Below are positions 17,193 to 26,995 of a stretch of 26,995 bases of DNA, in pieces (position 1 is the first letter of the stretch; each line of letters starts with the position of its first letter). The translations under genes were made by a program, and so were the position numbers. A model generated the notes under the pieces. The model saw nothing but the letters and a program-made list of their open reading frames with translations, did no database searches and was not told the DNA's origin. The DNA lies in NCBI GenBank assembly GCA_009731375.1, contig BJOX01000297.1, positions 409,606 to 436,600 of the forward strand, given 5' to 3'. The stretch is from Paulinella micropora. Lineage: Eukaryota > Cercozoa > Imbricatea > Euglyphida.

Positions 17193-18237
17193 ACCATCAT
17201 CCTGATACTAAATAGAGCAGCACTCAAACAGGAAGACAGACTCGATATCAGAATCGCGTCTGTGGAGGCCTTCAAGAGACTAGTACTGACAAAGTCGGAT
17301 CCAGAATATAAGGAGTTCCTGGAACACATACTCAACCCGTCAGGAAAGACTCTGACAGAAAAGATCAAGAATCAGATGAAATATCCGACATGGAAGGATG
17401 ATCTCATTTGGTTCAAGGGCCCGGGAGGAGCATACGAGAACCAGGAGGATAAATGGACAATTTGGTTCCCAAGGATCTGAGACTGCATATCTTGGTAGCA
17501 GCTCAATGGTCATCACTGTCCGTTGTCAAGTCATCCAGGATTCGAGCGGATAAAATGGGCGATCATGCGCAAGCTTTGGTGGCACGGTATGACCAAGCAG
17601 ATCAGGAGGTTCGTGGAAGGATCTGTCCATTGCAAAAGGGCGAAAACGGTATACCAACCGAATAAGGGACACCTGATGGAGTTTGACCTATCTGCAGACA
17701 TTTTCAATGTTCACATTGACCATGTGGGACCGCTACCAGAATCAGTGGAAGGATTCAAGTATGTCTTGACGGTTATAGATAGAGCGTCTAACTACGTCAT
17801 TACGGTTCCAGTTAGGGATGAGACCAAAGAGTCTACGATCAAGGCGCTCATTGACCATGTATTTTCCAGGATAGGAGTACCCAGGAAAATAACATCTGAT
17901 CGACATAAGACGTTCATCAATTGGCTCTGAGGAACTCTGCAAATACTATGGATTCAAGAGGAAGTACGTGACTGTCTACAATCCCAGGGCGAATGGGAAA
18001 ATTGAAAGAGTGCATAGAACACTCAAGGCCGCGGTCAAGACGTATTGCATGCAGAAGCAGACATTTTGGCCAGAAGTCATACGATCTTTCACATTCGCGA
18101 TGAACAACTTGCCATCGTCTTCGTTGGGAGCTCGAGGACCAGAAAAGCTCAGCCCGAATCAGTTAGTTCAATGACATGGGAGGGTATTAAACACACCAAT
18201 GGCGAACTTGAGACCGGGGGACATGGGAGCGACATGA
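17193..18237 (+). pseudogene. Degenerate Ty3/gypsy-like integrase
   Basis: Upstream linker (17193-17470), HHCC zinc region, DDE core. The zinc region keeps two His (HHCPLSSHPGF) but the first Cys of the Cys pair is Ser (GSVHCK). The core shows the first Asp in HIDHVGPLPE (near 17718), the second in ITSDRHKTF (near 17899) and the Glu in NGKIERVHR (near 18005). Spacing fits D-D-35-E, with about 59 residues between the two Asp. Such enzymes insert retroelement cDNA into host DNA. The frame is broken near 17470, 17500, 17920 and 18174, so this copy is inactive. The product is named from conserved motifs and spacing. Confidence 0.9.
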
Positions 18238-18241
18238 ACTT

Positions 18242-19487
18242 ATGGGAGTTCGGTTGAGAGCTATTGCTGAGGCCAAGGAGTACGTGACAAGAGCCAGGGA
18301 ACAAGCTAGTAAGAAGCAGGACGAACAACAGGAGAACAAGTTCAAACATGCGGAGTTCCAGATCGGGGACACAGTCTTATTGTATGTACCTCACATCCCG
18401 ATGGGAATCAGGGATAAAGTGTACTGTAAATGGCAAGGACCATATCAGATCAAACAACGCACGGAAGCCTATGACTATAAGATAGTACCTCTGGGAAAAG
18501 GGAGGGAACAGATCGTTCATGTCAGGAGGCTAGCCAAGTTTGCACCTTATCTGTTGGAGTTCGAGTCGGAAGCAGAAGCCCTGGATAAGTTACAGGAAGG
18601 ATTCAAGAACCCGCCCAAGGTGGATGATAAAGAGGCGGAAGAGAACGCCAATGTTCAAGTCGGAGTCTGATGAGGAGATAGCAGAGGAGCATAAGAAGGA
18701 ACAAGACAGACAAGCTATGCAAAGAGCGGGTTTTTTCAAGACAGAGGATTCAGAGAGCAAGACTGGATCGATTCCGATGGAGGAAGAGGAGTCAAGCTCT
18801 GAACCAATGGAGACAGAGGAGGTCAAGGGAGATCTATTAGATCATAAACATTCGAGACTAGAGCCAACAGGGAAATTATGGTTGTATGGTCAGGATACCG
18901 GAGGAATCAAGTGGAGACAGGGATCCTTTTATTTCATGAAGCCTAATCAGAAATCTGTCGGAAATGATACGTGGGATGACCTGTACTTATTACAGGTTAT
19001 TGGAAAGTTACCTTCAAAGGAGGAAAGAAGGTTGGGGATTACACCTGTCATGCAATTCTGGAGGAGTGAGGAGGCCGTGGAAAAACAGAAGGAGAGAACT
19101 TACCTACCGGTTTATGTGGACTCAAAGGGAAAAGAAATCTGGGACGGAACAATCAAGGAGGATGATGAGGAGTTCACGCCGTGGACTATTCAAGAGACCC
19201 CAAGAGTGGTACTCAATGCTCCTTTTGACCTGACCCCGGACATGCAGATTCCAGAACGGATATGGGATATTCTGTTGGAATCTGATTTTTCCTTTGAATA
19301 TGTTGGAGCCCCACCTTATGATAAGGTTACCAGAGGAAAGAAATGCAGGAAACTGAAGCCTGATAAAGAGGCGGGTATCGGAATGAAACCGGGAAGACCC
19401 AGGAAGGATAAAGTTGGAAAGCATCCAAGAGATGAATTAGGGGAATCAAGTTCAGTAAGAACCCGGAAGCGATATCGTAATAAGTAG
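18242..19487 (+). pseudogene. Integrase C-terminal GPY-type module plus novel extension
   Basis: 18242-18670 encodes a helical lead-in and then FQIGDTVLLYVP and KWQGPYQI, typical of the GPY/F module of Ty3/gypsy integrases. A frameshift near 18655 moves to a second frame open to TAG 19485. That part has an acidic stretch (about 18660-18840), a globular-looking segment of about 150 residues (GKLWLYGQDTGGIKWRQGSF; DDLYLLQVIGKL; PVMQFWRSEE), and a basic tail with the AT-hook core GRPRK and RTRKRYRNK. Chromoviruses usually carry a chromodomain here; I see none. The globular part could be a chromatin-reading (BAH-like) fold, but this is a guess. Confidence 0.75.
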
Positions 19488-19801
19488 ACGAGCATCTTCC
19501 TTGGAAACAAATCTTGTCGGAAACGGTAATTTCATTTCTGCTCTTTGACATATTGTTGTAATGCAGGATTAGGTACCCTTTTGAGGAGACAAAAGTCTCA
19601 ACTCTACAGTTCCAGTGGAAGTTAATGATATTTGCCCGATAGATGGAACTCGATCAAAATTTGCTCACGCATTTATTATCAGGGGGGACTGCGGATATGA
19701 TATCAGGAGGATGACAAAGGCATTAAGAAAAATAAGTTGTCGTGATGGGTTCGTTTCAATTTTATCCAATCCTTTCAAGTTTCTTGCGAGTCGGATTGTT
19801 C

Positions 19802-19830
19802 GGAGAGGGGGGATTGTTACCGTCCCATCA
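19802..19830 (+). promoter_or_regulatory. Polypurine tract and probable 3' LTR start
   Basis: GGAGAGGGGGGA (19802-19813) is directly followed by TTGTTACC, i.e. purine tract then TG, about 315 bp after the last retroelement stop. This is the layout of a plus-strand primer site followed by a 3' LTR. The LTR 3' end is not identified, and no second copy of TGTTACCGTCCCATCATAAC is seen in the window. Confidence 0.5.
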
Positions 19831-21170
19831 TAACGACGATACTTTTAAGTCCTGAATACTTTGAAATGCCTCTTTTTAAGGAAACTCATCCGGCCTAACG
19901 TTATTAATACTAATTCTCTGTTTTACTCCGCCCCTTTTTTAGGTCACCCGGGGAAGGTACAGGGAAGAACAGAGGACGTTCTCATTAAAGTCTATATCGT
20001 CATATGACTGAGGCTGTCACCCGTTCAATTTAATTTTTATTAATATTATATAACTAGTATTTTTCTGTTGTTGAAGTCTGATTTTCAAGAGTCACTGTTT
20101 CAAACTCCGACAATATTAATATTGCATATGTAGTATTCAAGTACAGTATAATAATAAATCGGCTCGAGAGCGCCGCCCTGCCTCTGAACTTAGGTTAATA
20201 TCACAGTTTATTCTGAATATTAACTTGATTAGTGAAATTCAGGGAATATTGATCACTTTTTCAATTGTTGATGGCCAGGTTTATCATCTTTTGAGTACTT
20301 GTTCACTACAAGACAATTATTAATATTAATATTTTTCCTCTTGACTCCGATGATTGTCCGCAGTATTAATAATACTGGTATCACTGGTATGCGGTACGGC
20401 GCTGGCGGAATATATTCAGTAATAATGTTAAACTCAAACAATATATTCAACTTCTTTTTCGCAATTATCACTAAACTTGATACAAACTTGCCATTCGTAC
20501 TTAGTAACTACCACTAAATTTAATAGAAACCTGCCACTGGTACTGAGGTGTGAGTGGGAAGACGAAGTATGAGAAGTAAAAAAAACAGGTGAATCGGCAG
20601 TGGGGAAATGACAGTACTCATGGATGATAATACTACTTATGTATTAATACTTGAATCATCATGGTTAAAAAAAAAATTCATTATATGTCTCAAGGGTTGC
20701 ACTTACACAACTTGTGAGGTCAGCATAGTGCATCATGAGTCAAAAATACGTGTGCACTTAGAACTTGTGAGGTCAGCACAGTGCATCAAAAATACGTGCG
20801 CTGTCATCAAAACAAAAATGACAATTCAGAGCAGCTACCAACTAGATAGAATAGATAAGCTATTGACTAAGATAAATAGATAGTACAGGAGAGGAGATTA
20901 CTCTATTAGACTGAAATTAACGGATTCGCTATTACTATTAAAGCTATGACTAAATAGTAGCTAATTACGATTTCGAATCCAAGCTACATCTATGTCGTAT
21001 CAGTAATAATAACAAAAAAATAAATTATAAAACATTACAAGTAATAATAACAAGAAAATAAATTATAAAAATTACAATTATGTCTTAATCTTAATTTGAA
21101 TGTAAAATGATTAAAAAGACAAGTGCAAACAAAAAAAGTCTCTTGATGTATTTAGCGAGCTTGCGGGCAA
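19831..21170. other. AT-rich region, probable LTR remainder and spacer
   Basis: TATTAATATTAAT-type sequence throughout 20020-20480. A 33-bp direct repeat occurs at about 20702-20790 (ACTTGTGAGGTCAGCA, GTGCATCA and AAAATACGTG, twice). There is no supported gene. Confidence 0.5.
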
Positions 21171-21461
21171 TTTATGCTTGCATTCGCCATTCCCCATCGA
21201 GAGGAAAGTGTTGGCGATGATATGGCTATGCATGATCGGGCCGGACAGGGCGAAGAGGATATTTTTGCAATGACAGGTGGTCAGGCCACGTCCGCCTTAG
21301 GGAGCGCTGCCACTATTTGTGTCCAGTTAGGGTCGACACCACGAGCTCGAGCGAACAAAATTCTCCTAATGCACAGAAGTACATGCGCGTTCGTGTGTTT
21401 GACATATGTGTTTATGCACTAGATCTAGAGCTGTTGCGTGTTTGTGCGTGCGAGTGTGCGA

Positions 21462-21492
<31 letters not shown>

Positions 21493-21968
21493 CGTGTGAT
21501 GTGCGTTGTCCCTTGGTCTGCCGCACTTGATTACCTACCTAGTAACTGCCTACCTGTCTACTTGTGGGCTACCTTTACATCTGTCTGCTCTCCACGTGCC
21601 CATCTTGATTAATCTATTTATCAATTCACCTGTCCCTCGGTCCATCCATAATATCGATCTATCTGTCCATTCATGGCCATCTAGCTATGAATTAGTAATT
21701 TCATTCATTCCTCTCTCCATCTACTATCTCCTTACCGCTCGTGTCCGTGCGAACAGATAGCTGCAGCCTCCTGGTACCAGCGCACCAGACGTGAGGGGCG
21801 CTTGTCTAACATACCCTTGCGCTCTTTCCCTAAAGCACGCACAACACAACCATGGAAAATTCAACCGCAGCTAGTAGTTAAAAAAATGATCACTTGCACG
21901 TAAGAAGTCGCCCAGGACTAAGTTTTCTCTCATCAAGTGTTTTACTCTCATGATATAATTGCATGCAG
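21171..21968. other. Weak exon candidates and (GT)n tract
   Basis: 21171-21276 could be an exon (acceptor GATGTATTTAG near 21156, donor ACAG|GTGG) with hydrophilic sequence (HREESVGDDMAMHDRAGQGE), but no homology is recognised. A GT-rich tract spans about 21458-21498. The rest shows nothing I can assign. Confidence 0.25.
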
Positions 21969-22067
21969 GCCGGACAATGGACATTACCTTTTTTCCTCGG
22001 GGCCGGGCCGAACTTGGCAGGCGTGCTAGCTTGTGCTTCAAGAGTGCTGCTAGCGCTGCTGGCCTAA
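21969..22067 (+). CDS. Possible last exon of a membrane protein
   Basis: After ATAATTGCATGCAG the plus strand reads 32 codons to TAA: AGQWTLPFFLGAGPNLAGVL and ACASRVLLALLA. A hydrophobic, Gly/Ala-rich stretch after QW resembles the last transmembrane helix of major-facilitator transporters. No upstream exons are identified and GC bias alone could give such a frame. Confidence 0.22.
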   Translation, partial: AGQWTLPFFLGAGPNLAGVLACASRVLLALLA

Positions 22068-22192
22068 ATGAGCAGCACATATATTATCTTCATACATATT
22101 TTTATACATTCAAATCACATTATCTGCACATGTGGATAAGCATGGAAAGATAGAAAAAGTTGTCTGCGTTGTACGTGCTCTCTTTCACGAGA

Positions 22193-22251
22193 GAGGGAGA
22201 GAGAGAGAGAGAGAGAGAGAAGAGAAGAGAGGAGAGAGAAGAGAGAAGAGA

Positions 22252-22294
<43 letters not shown>
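22193..22294. repeat. (GA)n microsatellite
   Basis: GA tract with GAA and GGA interruptions. Between it and 22600, a plus-strand piece ending AGGAAG|GTAAGC at about 22577/22578 (RPRELERMETEKRK) could be an exon, but nothing else supports it. Confidence 0.95.
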
Positions 22295-22297
<3 letters not shown>

Positions 22298-22603
22298 CTG
22301 ACGACTCGGGCTCGGCTCGGGGCTGAACTCCCAGCCATTCAAGGCTTTAGATAGGCTGGACATGGTTACGTCGATTTTCATGGCTTGTTTTGGCTCAGCC
22401 ACTTGCGACGAGAGCGGGCTGATCAGATTTTGCGCTCGCGAGTATCGTGAGTAAGAGCCATTATCATCTATATTCTCTTGAACTAAGAGCGTCGTGCTGT
22501 CGCTGTCGTCGGAGTGAGTGGACTGGATGGAAAGCGACCGCGAGAGCTAGAAAGGATGGAAACAGAGAAGAGGAAGGTAAGCATGAGTTCAATCAAGCCA
22601 GCC

Positions 22604-22719
22604 AGCCAGCAAGCAAGCAAGCAAGCAAGCAATCCCATCCCATCCCATCCCACCCCACCCCACCCCATCCCATCCCATCCAATCCAATCCAATCCAATCC
22701 AATCCAATCCAATCCAATC

Positions 22720-22750
<31 letters not shown>

Positions 22751-22935
22751 TCAAGCAAGCAAGCAATCAATCAACCGATCTACATATCGTTTGTATGTAT
22801 GTATGTATGTATGTATGTATGTATGTATGTATGTATGTATGTATCTATGTATGTATGCATGTATGTACATATGTATGTATGTATTTATGTATGTAATACT
22901 ATGTATGTGTGTGTATGTATGTATGTATGTTTGTT
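22604..22935. repeat. Stepwise compound microsatellite
   Basis: (AAGC)n, (CATCC)n, (CACCC)n, (CATCC)n, (AATCC)n, then (AATC)n with AAGC, then (GTAT)n from 22793. Neighbouring motifs differ by one base, suggesting that the tract grew through point-mutated units. Confidence 0.96.
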
Positions 22936-23170
22936 ACCTCGAGCTTGCCAGGCTGGGCCGAACGAGACGTCATCCGCAAGCCAAAGCTCAGGCTGTGCAT
23001 GCTTGCGTTGGAATCTAGCAAATATGCACATGCATGTATGCGTTTATTTTTTTAATATCTATTCATTCAATTTATTTCATTGTCATGTTGTTTCAAATTT
23101 ATTTCTGTTCAATAGCGTATTATTTCATTTCATTTCATTTCGTTTCATTTTATTCCATGTATGGACTTAC

Positions 23171-24991
23171 CAGGCGAGGTTACAAGCTTCGGCTTCACGA
23201 CCTCGACCGGCGCGGGCAAGACCAGCTCTTCCATGGCAAGCTGTCCAGACAGAGATCGCAAGACCGTGCGCGGGGGCGAGGCAGAGAAGCACGAGGGATC
23301 ATAGGCTGGTGCCGGTGGAAGCGGGCTGGGGCGGCGAAGCAAAGGCCTGGCGTGGCAGGCCACCCACGGGTGTTGCAAGACGTCGCTGGCGCTGAGGCGG
23401 CGCGAGGGGTCGACCACTAGACACCTCTTGATCAAGTCGATAGGTCCTGGCTCGGTCGGGTCCAACTGGTCGATCACGCCGGCCCACACGCTGGGGGGGA
23501 ACGAATACTCCCCCTTCTTAACCTTATCCAGCTTAGCAGCGACCGAAGGGGCTTCGAAGGGTAATGTGTTAGAAAGCAAGACATACACAAGCACACCCAG
23601 GCCCCACACGTCCACCTAGAGAGGCAAACATTAATTAATAATCACGCAGCAGCTTTTGGCAACAGCGAGATAAGAAAAGGGGAATTTCATGATAATAGTA
23701 AGGCAGCAGAAGGGACTCTGGCAATACTGAGGCAGCGGGTAGTGGGATTATTGGCAATAGTGAGGCAGACGGGGCATGTTGGCATTCTAGGGAAGTGAGG
23801 GGTCAGATAAGGAATTTTGGCTATACTGAGGCTGTGGGTCACGGCGGGTGGGGCATTTTTGGCAATAGTAAGGCAGCAGTGCAGTCGGGGCATATTGGCA
23901 TTTCTAGGATAAGCAGATGTGAGACACTTTTCGCAAGCGTGATCATGATATAACTTTGAATTGGAATATGCAAATTTCCCGTCCATGCTGATTAAGAATT
24001 ACGCATACATGCTTGTACGGCAAGTATTATACTATACTATACTATACTATACTATACTATACTATACTATACTATACTATACTATACTATACTGCCCTCG
24101 GCAGGTGGACCTTGCAATCATATCCCCTCTTAGTCAACACCTCGGGAGCCACATAGCTGGGAGACCCGCCTGCAGCACCACACCGTATTTGTAAGTTATT
24201 GACACTGAGATGTAAGAATGAGCATAGAGAATCATAATTGTATTCCTCTATTAAGAAGTAAGTGTATCTTATGTTCTTTGCATGTATGTATATGGTAGCC
24301 AGTAAGATAATTGTAGCTGAGCATACTGCAGGTTCGTTTCGTTAGTTTATATGTGTCCATACATGATAAAGATAAAGATAAAGATAAAGATAAGAAGGTT
24401 TACAGCATGTTCGCAGTTTCTGGCCTGGTCTAATTAGTCTAGCTATGCCAAGGTCCGCCAGTTTCACATCTGCACACACAACATCAACATCAAGATATCA
24501 GCAATCGCAAAAGAGGATCGAAATCAGCATCCAAGAATGTAACACATCAATATCAACACACACAATATCAACAGCACATACACCAAGATACGCACGTCTG
24601 ACCTGTTTCATCCTCTTCTGAGACTAGAATGTTCTCGGGCTTCACATCCCGGTGCACAATGCCCTGCACAGTCAGCACAATTTCCTTTGCAGAGTTTCTT
24701 GACAGTTAACGCTTTCCAGCGTCTAGAGTTGACGATTACTCTTTAGTGCATATGAGTCATGGTTTGAATCACCTCTTGCCTCCAAAACCAGTGCAATGGT
24801 TTGTTGGCAAGCTCTTTATGGGGGCCTTATGTGAAAGCTTTATATATCGATCATCACAGACCAACAATGCCCACAATAGCTTTGGCTTGAAGCCAGACCT
24901 GTGCATGGAGGTAGTGCAAGGCTTCAGCCAGCCGATAGGTGATGGTGCCCACTGCAATGGGAGATAAACTACCACCTAAAAGATAGATATC

Positions 24992-25022
<31 letters not shown>

Positions 25023-25056
25023 GAAGGTAGGCAGGTAGGTATAGATAGATAGATAT

Positions 25057-25151
<95 letters not shown>

Positions 25152-25251
25152 CATAGATACGAAGGTAGGAAGGTAGGTAGGTAGGTATAGATAGACAGAT
25201 AGACAGATAGATACACAGATAGATACACAGATAGGTAGGTAGGTAGGTAGG

Positions 25252-25295
<44 letters not shown>

Positions 25296-25485
25296 CAGAT
25301 AGATAGACAGATGTAGAGGGAAGGTGGGGGGCTTCAGATTCCTCACCTGCCTGAAAATGTCGTTCCCAGACTGAAAACAAATCGTTCGGAAGGTACTCCA
25401 TCAAAAGTAATTGCTTGTTGGGTGTCTCAAAAGCTGCTTCTAGCCGCACACAGTGGAGGTGGTCTAACGAGGCCAGCAGTCTTCC
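23171..25485 (-). CDS. CAMK-like Ser/Thr protein kinase (6 exons, partial)
   Basis: Exons on the minus strand: 25485-25347, 24975-24899, 24663-24603, 24469-24404, 24169-24111 and 23615-23171. Every intron is GT...AG and every junction keeps frame. In order: the beta4-beta5 region ([26 protein letters not shown]), helix E ([11 protein letters not shown]), catalytic loop [13 protein letters not shown] in place of DFG (KLADLGIAR), activation loop ending [13 protein letters not shown], helix F ([14 protein letters not shown]), a helix-G region, [22 protein letters not shown], and a Pro-rich tail of about 55 residues. HRD Asp, DLG Asp and APE are present, so catalysis is plausible. The Gly loop and VAIK Lys lie upstream, outside the window or in a gap. 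After the last donor (GTAAGT, 23170) a possible acceptor at 22993 would give TGA at once (…SPA stop), but its pyrimidine tract is weak. Assignment to the CAMK group rests on the YVAPEVL and DPxxR style; the subfamily is unknown. Confidence 0.95.
23692..23905. repeat. Degenerate GGCAATAGTGAGGCAG repeat
   Basis: About five imperfect copies of TTGGCAATAGTGAGGCAG followed by G-rich GGGGCAT spacers, inside kinase intron 23616-24110. TGGCATT(T)CTAGG also occurs twice (near 23780 and 23899). Confidence 0.8.
24027..24093. repeat. (ATACT)n pentanucleotide microsatellite
   Basis: About 13 copies of ACTAT in the same kinase intron, 17 bp from the 5' splice site of exon 24169-24111. A short (GATAAA)4 tract lies at about 24366-24391 in the next intron, 12 bp beyond the donor of exon 24469-24404. 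Confidence 0.97.
24984..25312. repeat. (GATA)n microsatellite filling a kinase intron
   Basis: GATA/GGTA/GACA tetranucleotides make up nearly all of the 371-nt intron 24976-25346, starting about 8 bp from the acceptor. Confidence 0.98.
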
Positions 25486-25498
25486 CTGTAGCATGACG

Positions 25499-25512
25499 AC
25501 GATGATGAAAAC

Positions 25513-25545
<33 letters not shown>

Positions 25546-25552
25546 GGTGGTG

Positions 25553-25622
<70 letters not shown>

Positions 25623-25651
25623 TAATAATAATAATAATGATGATGTTAATA
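25499..25651. repeat. (GAT)n/(GGT)n/(AAT)n microsatellite
   Basis: GAT, then GGT, then AAT trinucleotides, beginning 13 bp beyond the first visible kinase exon (minus-strand upstream side). Read on the minus strand this is the ATT-type tail of SINE copy A. Confidence 0.97.
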
Positions 25652-25783
25652 GTGCTTCTCTGTCAATGGCTGATGCATTTCTGCACATGCGCCTCCATCG
25701 TCTCACCCGTGAGGGGAGTACGAAGAATTGACGATAGGCTCTAATGACACCCCCGCAAGGGCAGTTCCAACACTTCCAGACGG
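25652..25783 (-). mobile_element. SINE-like copy A (cut by gap)
   Basis: Minus-strand unit ending in (ATT)n. Markers on the plus strand: TTCTCTGTCAATGGCTGATG, CACATGCGCCTCCATCGTCT, GAGGGGAGTACGAAGAATTG and AGTTCCAACACTTCCAGACG. It is almost identical to copy B up to the N gap. Confidence 0.88.
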
Positions 25784-25881
25784 NNNNNNNNNNNNNNNNN
25801 NNNNNNNNNNNNNNNNNNNNNNNNNNNNNNNNNNNNNNNNNNNNNNNNNNNNNNNNNNNNNNNNNNNNNNNNNNNNNNNNN
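25784..25881. other. Assembly gap (98 N)
   Basis: Unresolved bases between two near-identical SINE/AAT units; the gap size may be only nominal. Confidence 1.
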
Positions 25882-26018
<137 letters not shown>

Positions 26019-26216
26019 GTGCTTCTCTGTCAATGGCTGATGCATTTCTGCACATGCGCCTCCATCGTCTCACCCGTGAGGGGAGTACGAAGAATTGACG
26101 ATAGGCTCTAATGACACCCCCGCACGGGCAGTTCCAACACTTCCAGACGGACCGGTATGTTCAATGAAAATACTGGTGGCACCGACGGGAATCGAACTGG
26201 CGACAGGGCCCAGTTG
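26019..26216 (-). mobile_element. SINE-like copy B with tRNA-like head
   Basis: The longest copy. Read on the minus strand it begins (after a 10-N gap) with CAACTGGGCCCTGTCGCCAG, then TTCGATTCCCGTCGGTGCC and ACCA. TTCGATT matches a tRNA T-loop (RNA polymerase III B box) and GGTGCCACCA looks like an acceptor 3' strand with CCA. A body of about 155 bp and an (ATT)n tail follow. The T-stem is mispaired, so this is a decayed tRNA-like head, not a tRNA gene. Confidence 0.75.
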
Positions 26217-26308
26217 NNNNNNNNNNGAACTCTGTTTAGCAAGTGTGACTAGGTTTTTTCATCGGGATTTCCCTCAAATATGTCACAATCAACACTCCAA
26301 GGCAGATT
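26217..26308. other. 10-N gap and short unique segment
   Basis: N 26217-26226, then about 80 bp of unique sequence (GAACTCTGTTTAGCAAGTGT start) leading into the next AAT tract. It may hold the 5' end of the copy B head. Confidence 0.7.
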
Positions 26309-26311
26309 TAC

Positions 26312-26380
<69 letters not shown>

Positions 26381-26417
26381 TAATAATAATAATAATAACA
26401 ATAACAATAACAATAAC

Positions 26418-26464
<47 letters not shown>

Positions 26465-26466
26465 TA
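26309..26466. repeat. (AAT)n/(AAC) microsatellite
   Basis: AAT units with AATAAC interruptions, the tail of SINE copy C. Confidence 0.98.
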
Positions 26467-26629
26467 GTGCTTCTCTGTCAATGGCTGATGCAAATCTGCA
26501 CATGCGCCTCCATCGTCTCGACCGTGAGGGGAGTACGAAGAATTGACGATAGGCTCTATGACACCCCCGCAAGGACAGTTCCAACACTTCCAGACGGACC
26601 GGTATGTTCAATGAAAATACTGGTGGCAC
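26467..26629 (-). mobile_element. SINE-like copy C (head missing)
   Basis: The same body as A and B. It ends on the plus strand at TACTGGTGGCAC and passes straight into another AAT/AAC tract, so the tRNA-like head is absent. Confidence 0.87.
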
Positions 26630-26680
26630 AATAATAACAATAATAATAACAATAACAATAACAATAACAACAACAACAAC

Positions 26681-26722
<42 letters not shown>

Positions 26723-26780
26723 GATAACAATAACAGTAACAGTAACAATGACAATAATAATAATAATAATAATAATAATA
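26630..26780. repeat. (AAT)n/(AAC)n microsatellite
   Basis: Mixed AATAAC and AAT units, with AACAGT and AATGAC variants. Confidence 0.97.
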
Positions 26781-26995
26781 GACTTATCAGTCAATTGGCC
26801 TTTGATCCTGTCGGACATGTGCCTCCATTGGTAGCACGGGACCGTTCGGTGACGCGGCTCCGCTCCAAAGACTCGACTGGCAGTGCAATGTGCAAATGAG
26901 CGTGCTGTGCATGTGCAAGTGGGTGCAAGGAGTGAGAGGAGTTATCTGCCGAGAAGAAGTCCGCGACGCTGCGCTGACCTCCACCTACAACAGAT
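26781..26995. other. Right end: possible diverged SINE start, no clear exon
   Basis: The first 60 bp (GTCAATTGG, ACATGTGCCTCCAT) weakly resemble the unit body, so a diverged fourth copy is possible. The minus strand is open in one frame from the window end (VADFFSADNSS), but I see no kinase Gly loop or VAIK motif and no matching splice site. Confidence 0.4.

Noticed and set aside
22939-23008. A further kinase exon (CACAG...CTCGAG|GTAACA)
   Set aside because: In the phase left by the donor at 23170 the first codon gives a stop straight away. It can only be the terminal few bases, and the acceptor is weak.
26150-26216. A genuine tRNA gene on the minus strand
   Set aside because: The T-stem is mispaired, no cloverleaf 5' half is visible, and the same body recurs with an ATT tail, as in a SINE.
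26787-26984. Upstream kinase exon carrying the Gly loop or VAIK lysine
   Set aside because: None of the three minus-strand frames shows GxGxxG or VAxK, and no donor of the required phase is seen.

Overview
The window is eukaryotic nuclear DNA, probably from a protist or alga; I cannot name the species. It holds a protein kinase gene broken into short exons with exact GT-AG boundaries, very heavy microsatellite load, large minisatellite arrays that sit in introns, a decayed LTR retrotransposon, tRNA-derived SINE-like copies and three assembly gaps (4437-4446, 25784-25881, 26217-26226). There are no operons or other prokaryotic features, and most long open frames are by-products of simple repeats.

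Layout. 1-3670: ATT repeats with SINE fragments, a minus-strand SET-domain-like frame broken by one stop codon, a minisatellite module flanked by a 14-bp inverted repeat, a minus-strand PLAT/LH2-like exon candidate, a short TTAGGG tract and a 20-bp array with a 120-bp higher order. 3680-5440: almost pure simple sequence. 5480-11350: short exon candidates on both strands, among them a Lys/Glu-rich exon cassette found in both orientations, an acidic minus-strand gene, and a plus-strand zinc-ribbon gene. 11395-12420: a long composite minisatellite. 12700-16660: microsatellites, a 139-bp tandem duplication, a hairpin, and a 190-bp direct repeat with copies 2.4 kb apart, with no convincing gene. 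16690-19830: a degenerate Ty3/gypsy-like element fragment (integrase with an unusual C-terminal extension, then a polypurine tract and a probable LTR start). 19830-22070: AT-rich, with weak exon candidates only. 22190-22940: microsatellites. 23171-25485: six exons of a CAMK-like Ser/Thr kinase on the minus strand. 25500-26995: tandem copies of an AAT microsatellite plus a SINE-like body.

The best-supported genes are the kinase (all five internal junctions phase-matched; HRD, DLG and APE motifs present) and the integrase. The most unusual feature is a family of at least eight 19-20 bp arrays built on a GATG/CATC palindromic core. They vary from locus to locus, occur in both orientations and lie inside inferred introns; one array was copied together with the exon end and splice donor next to it.
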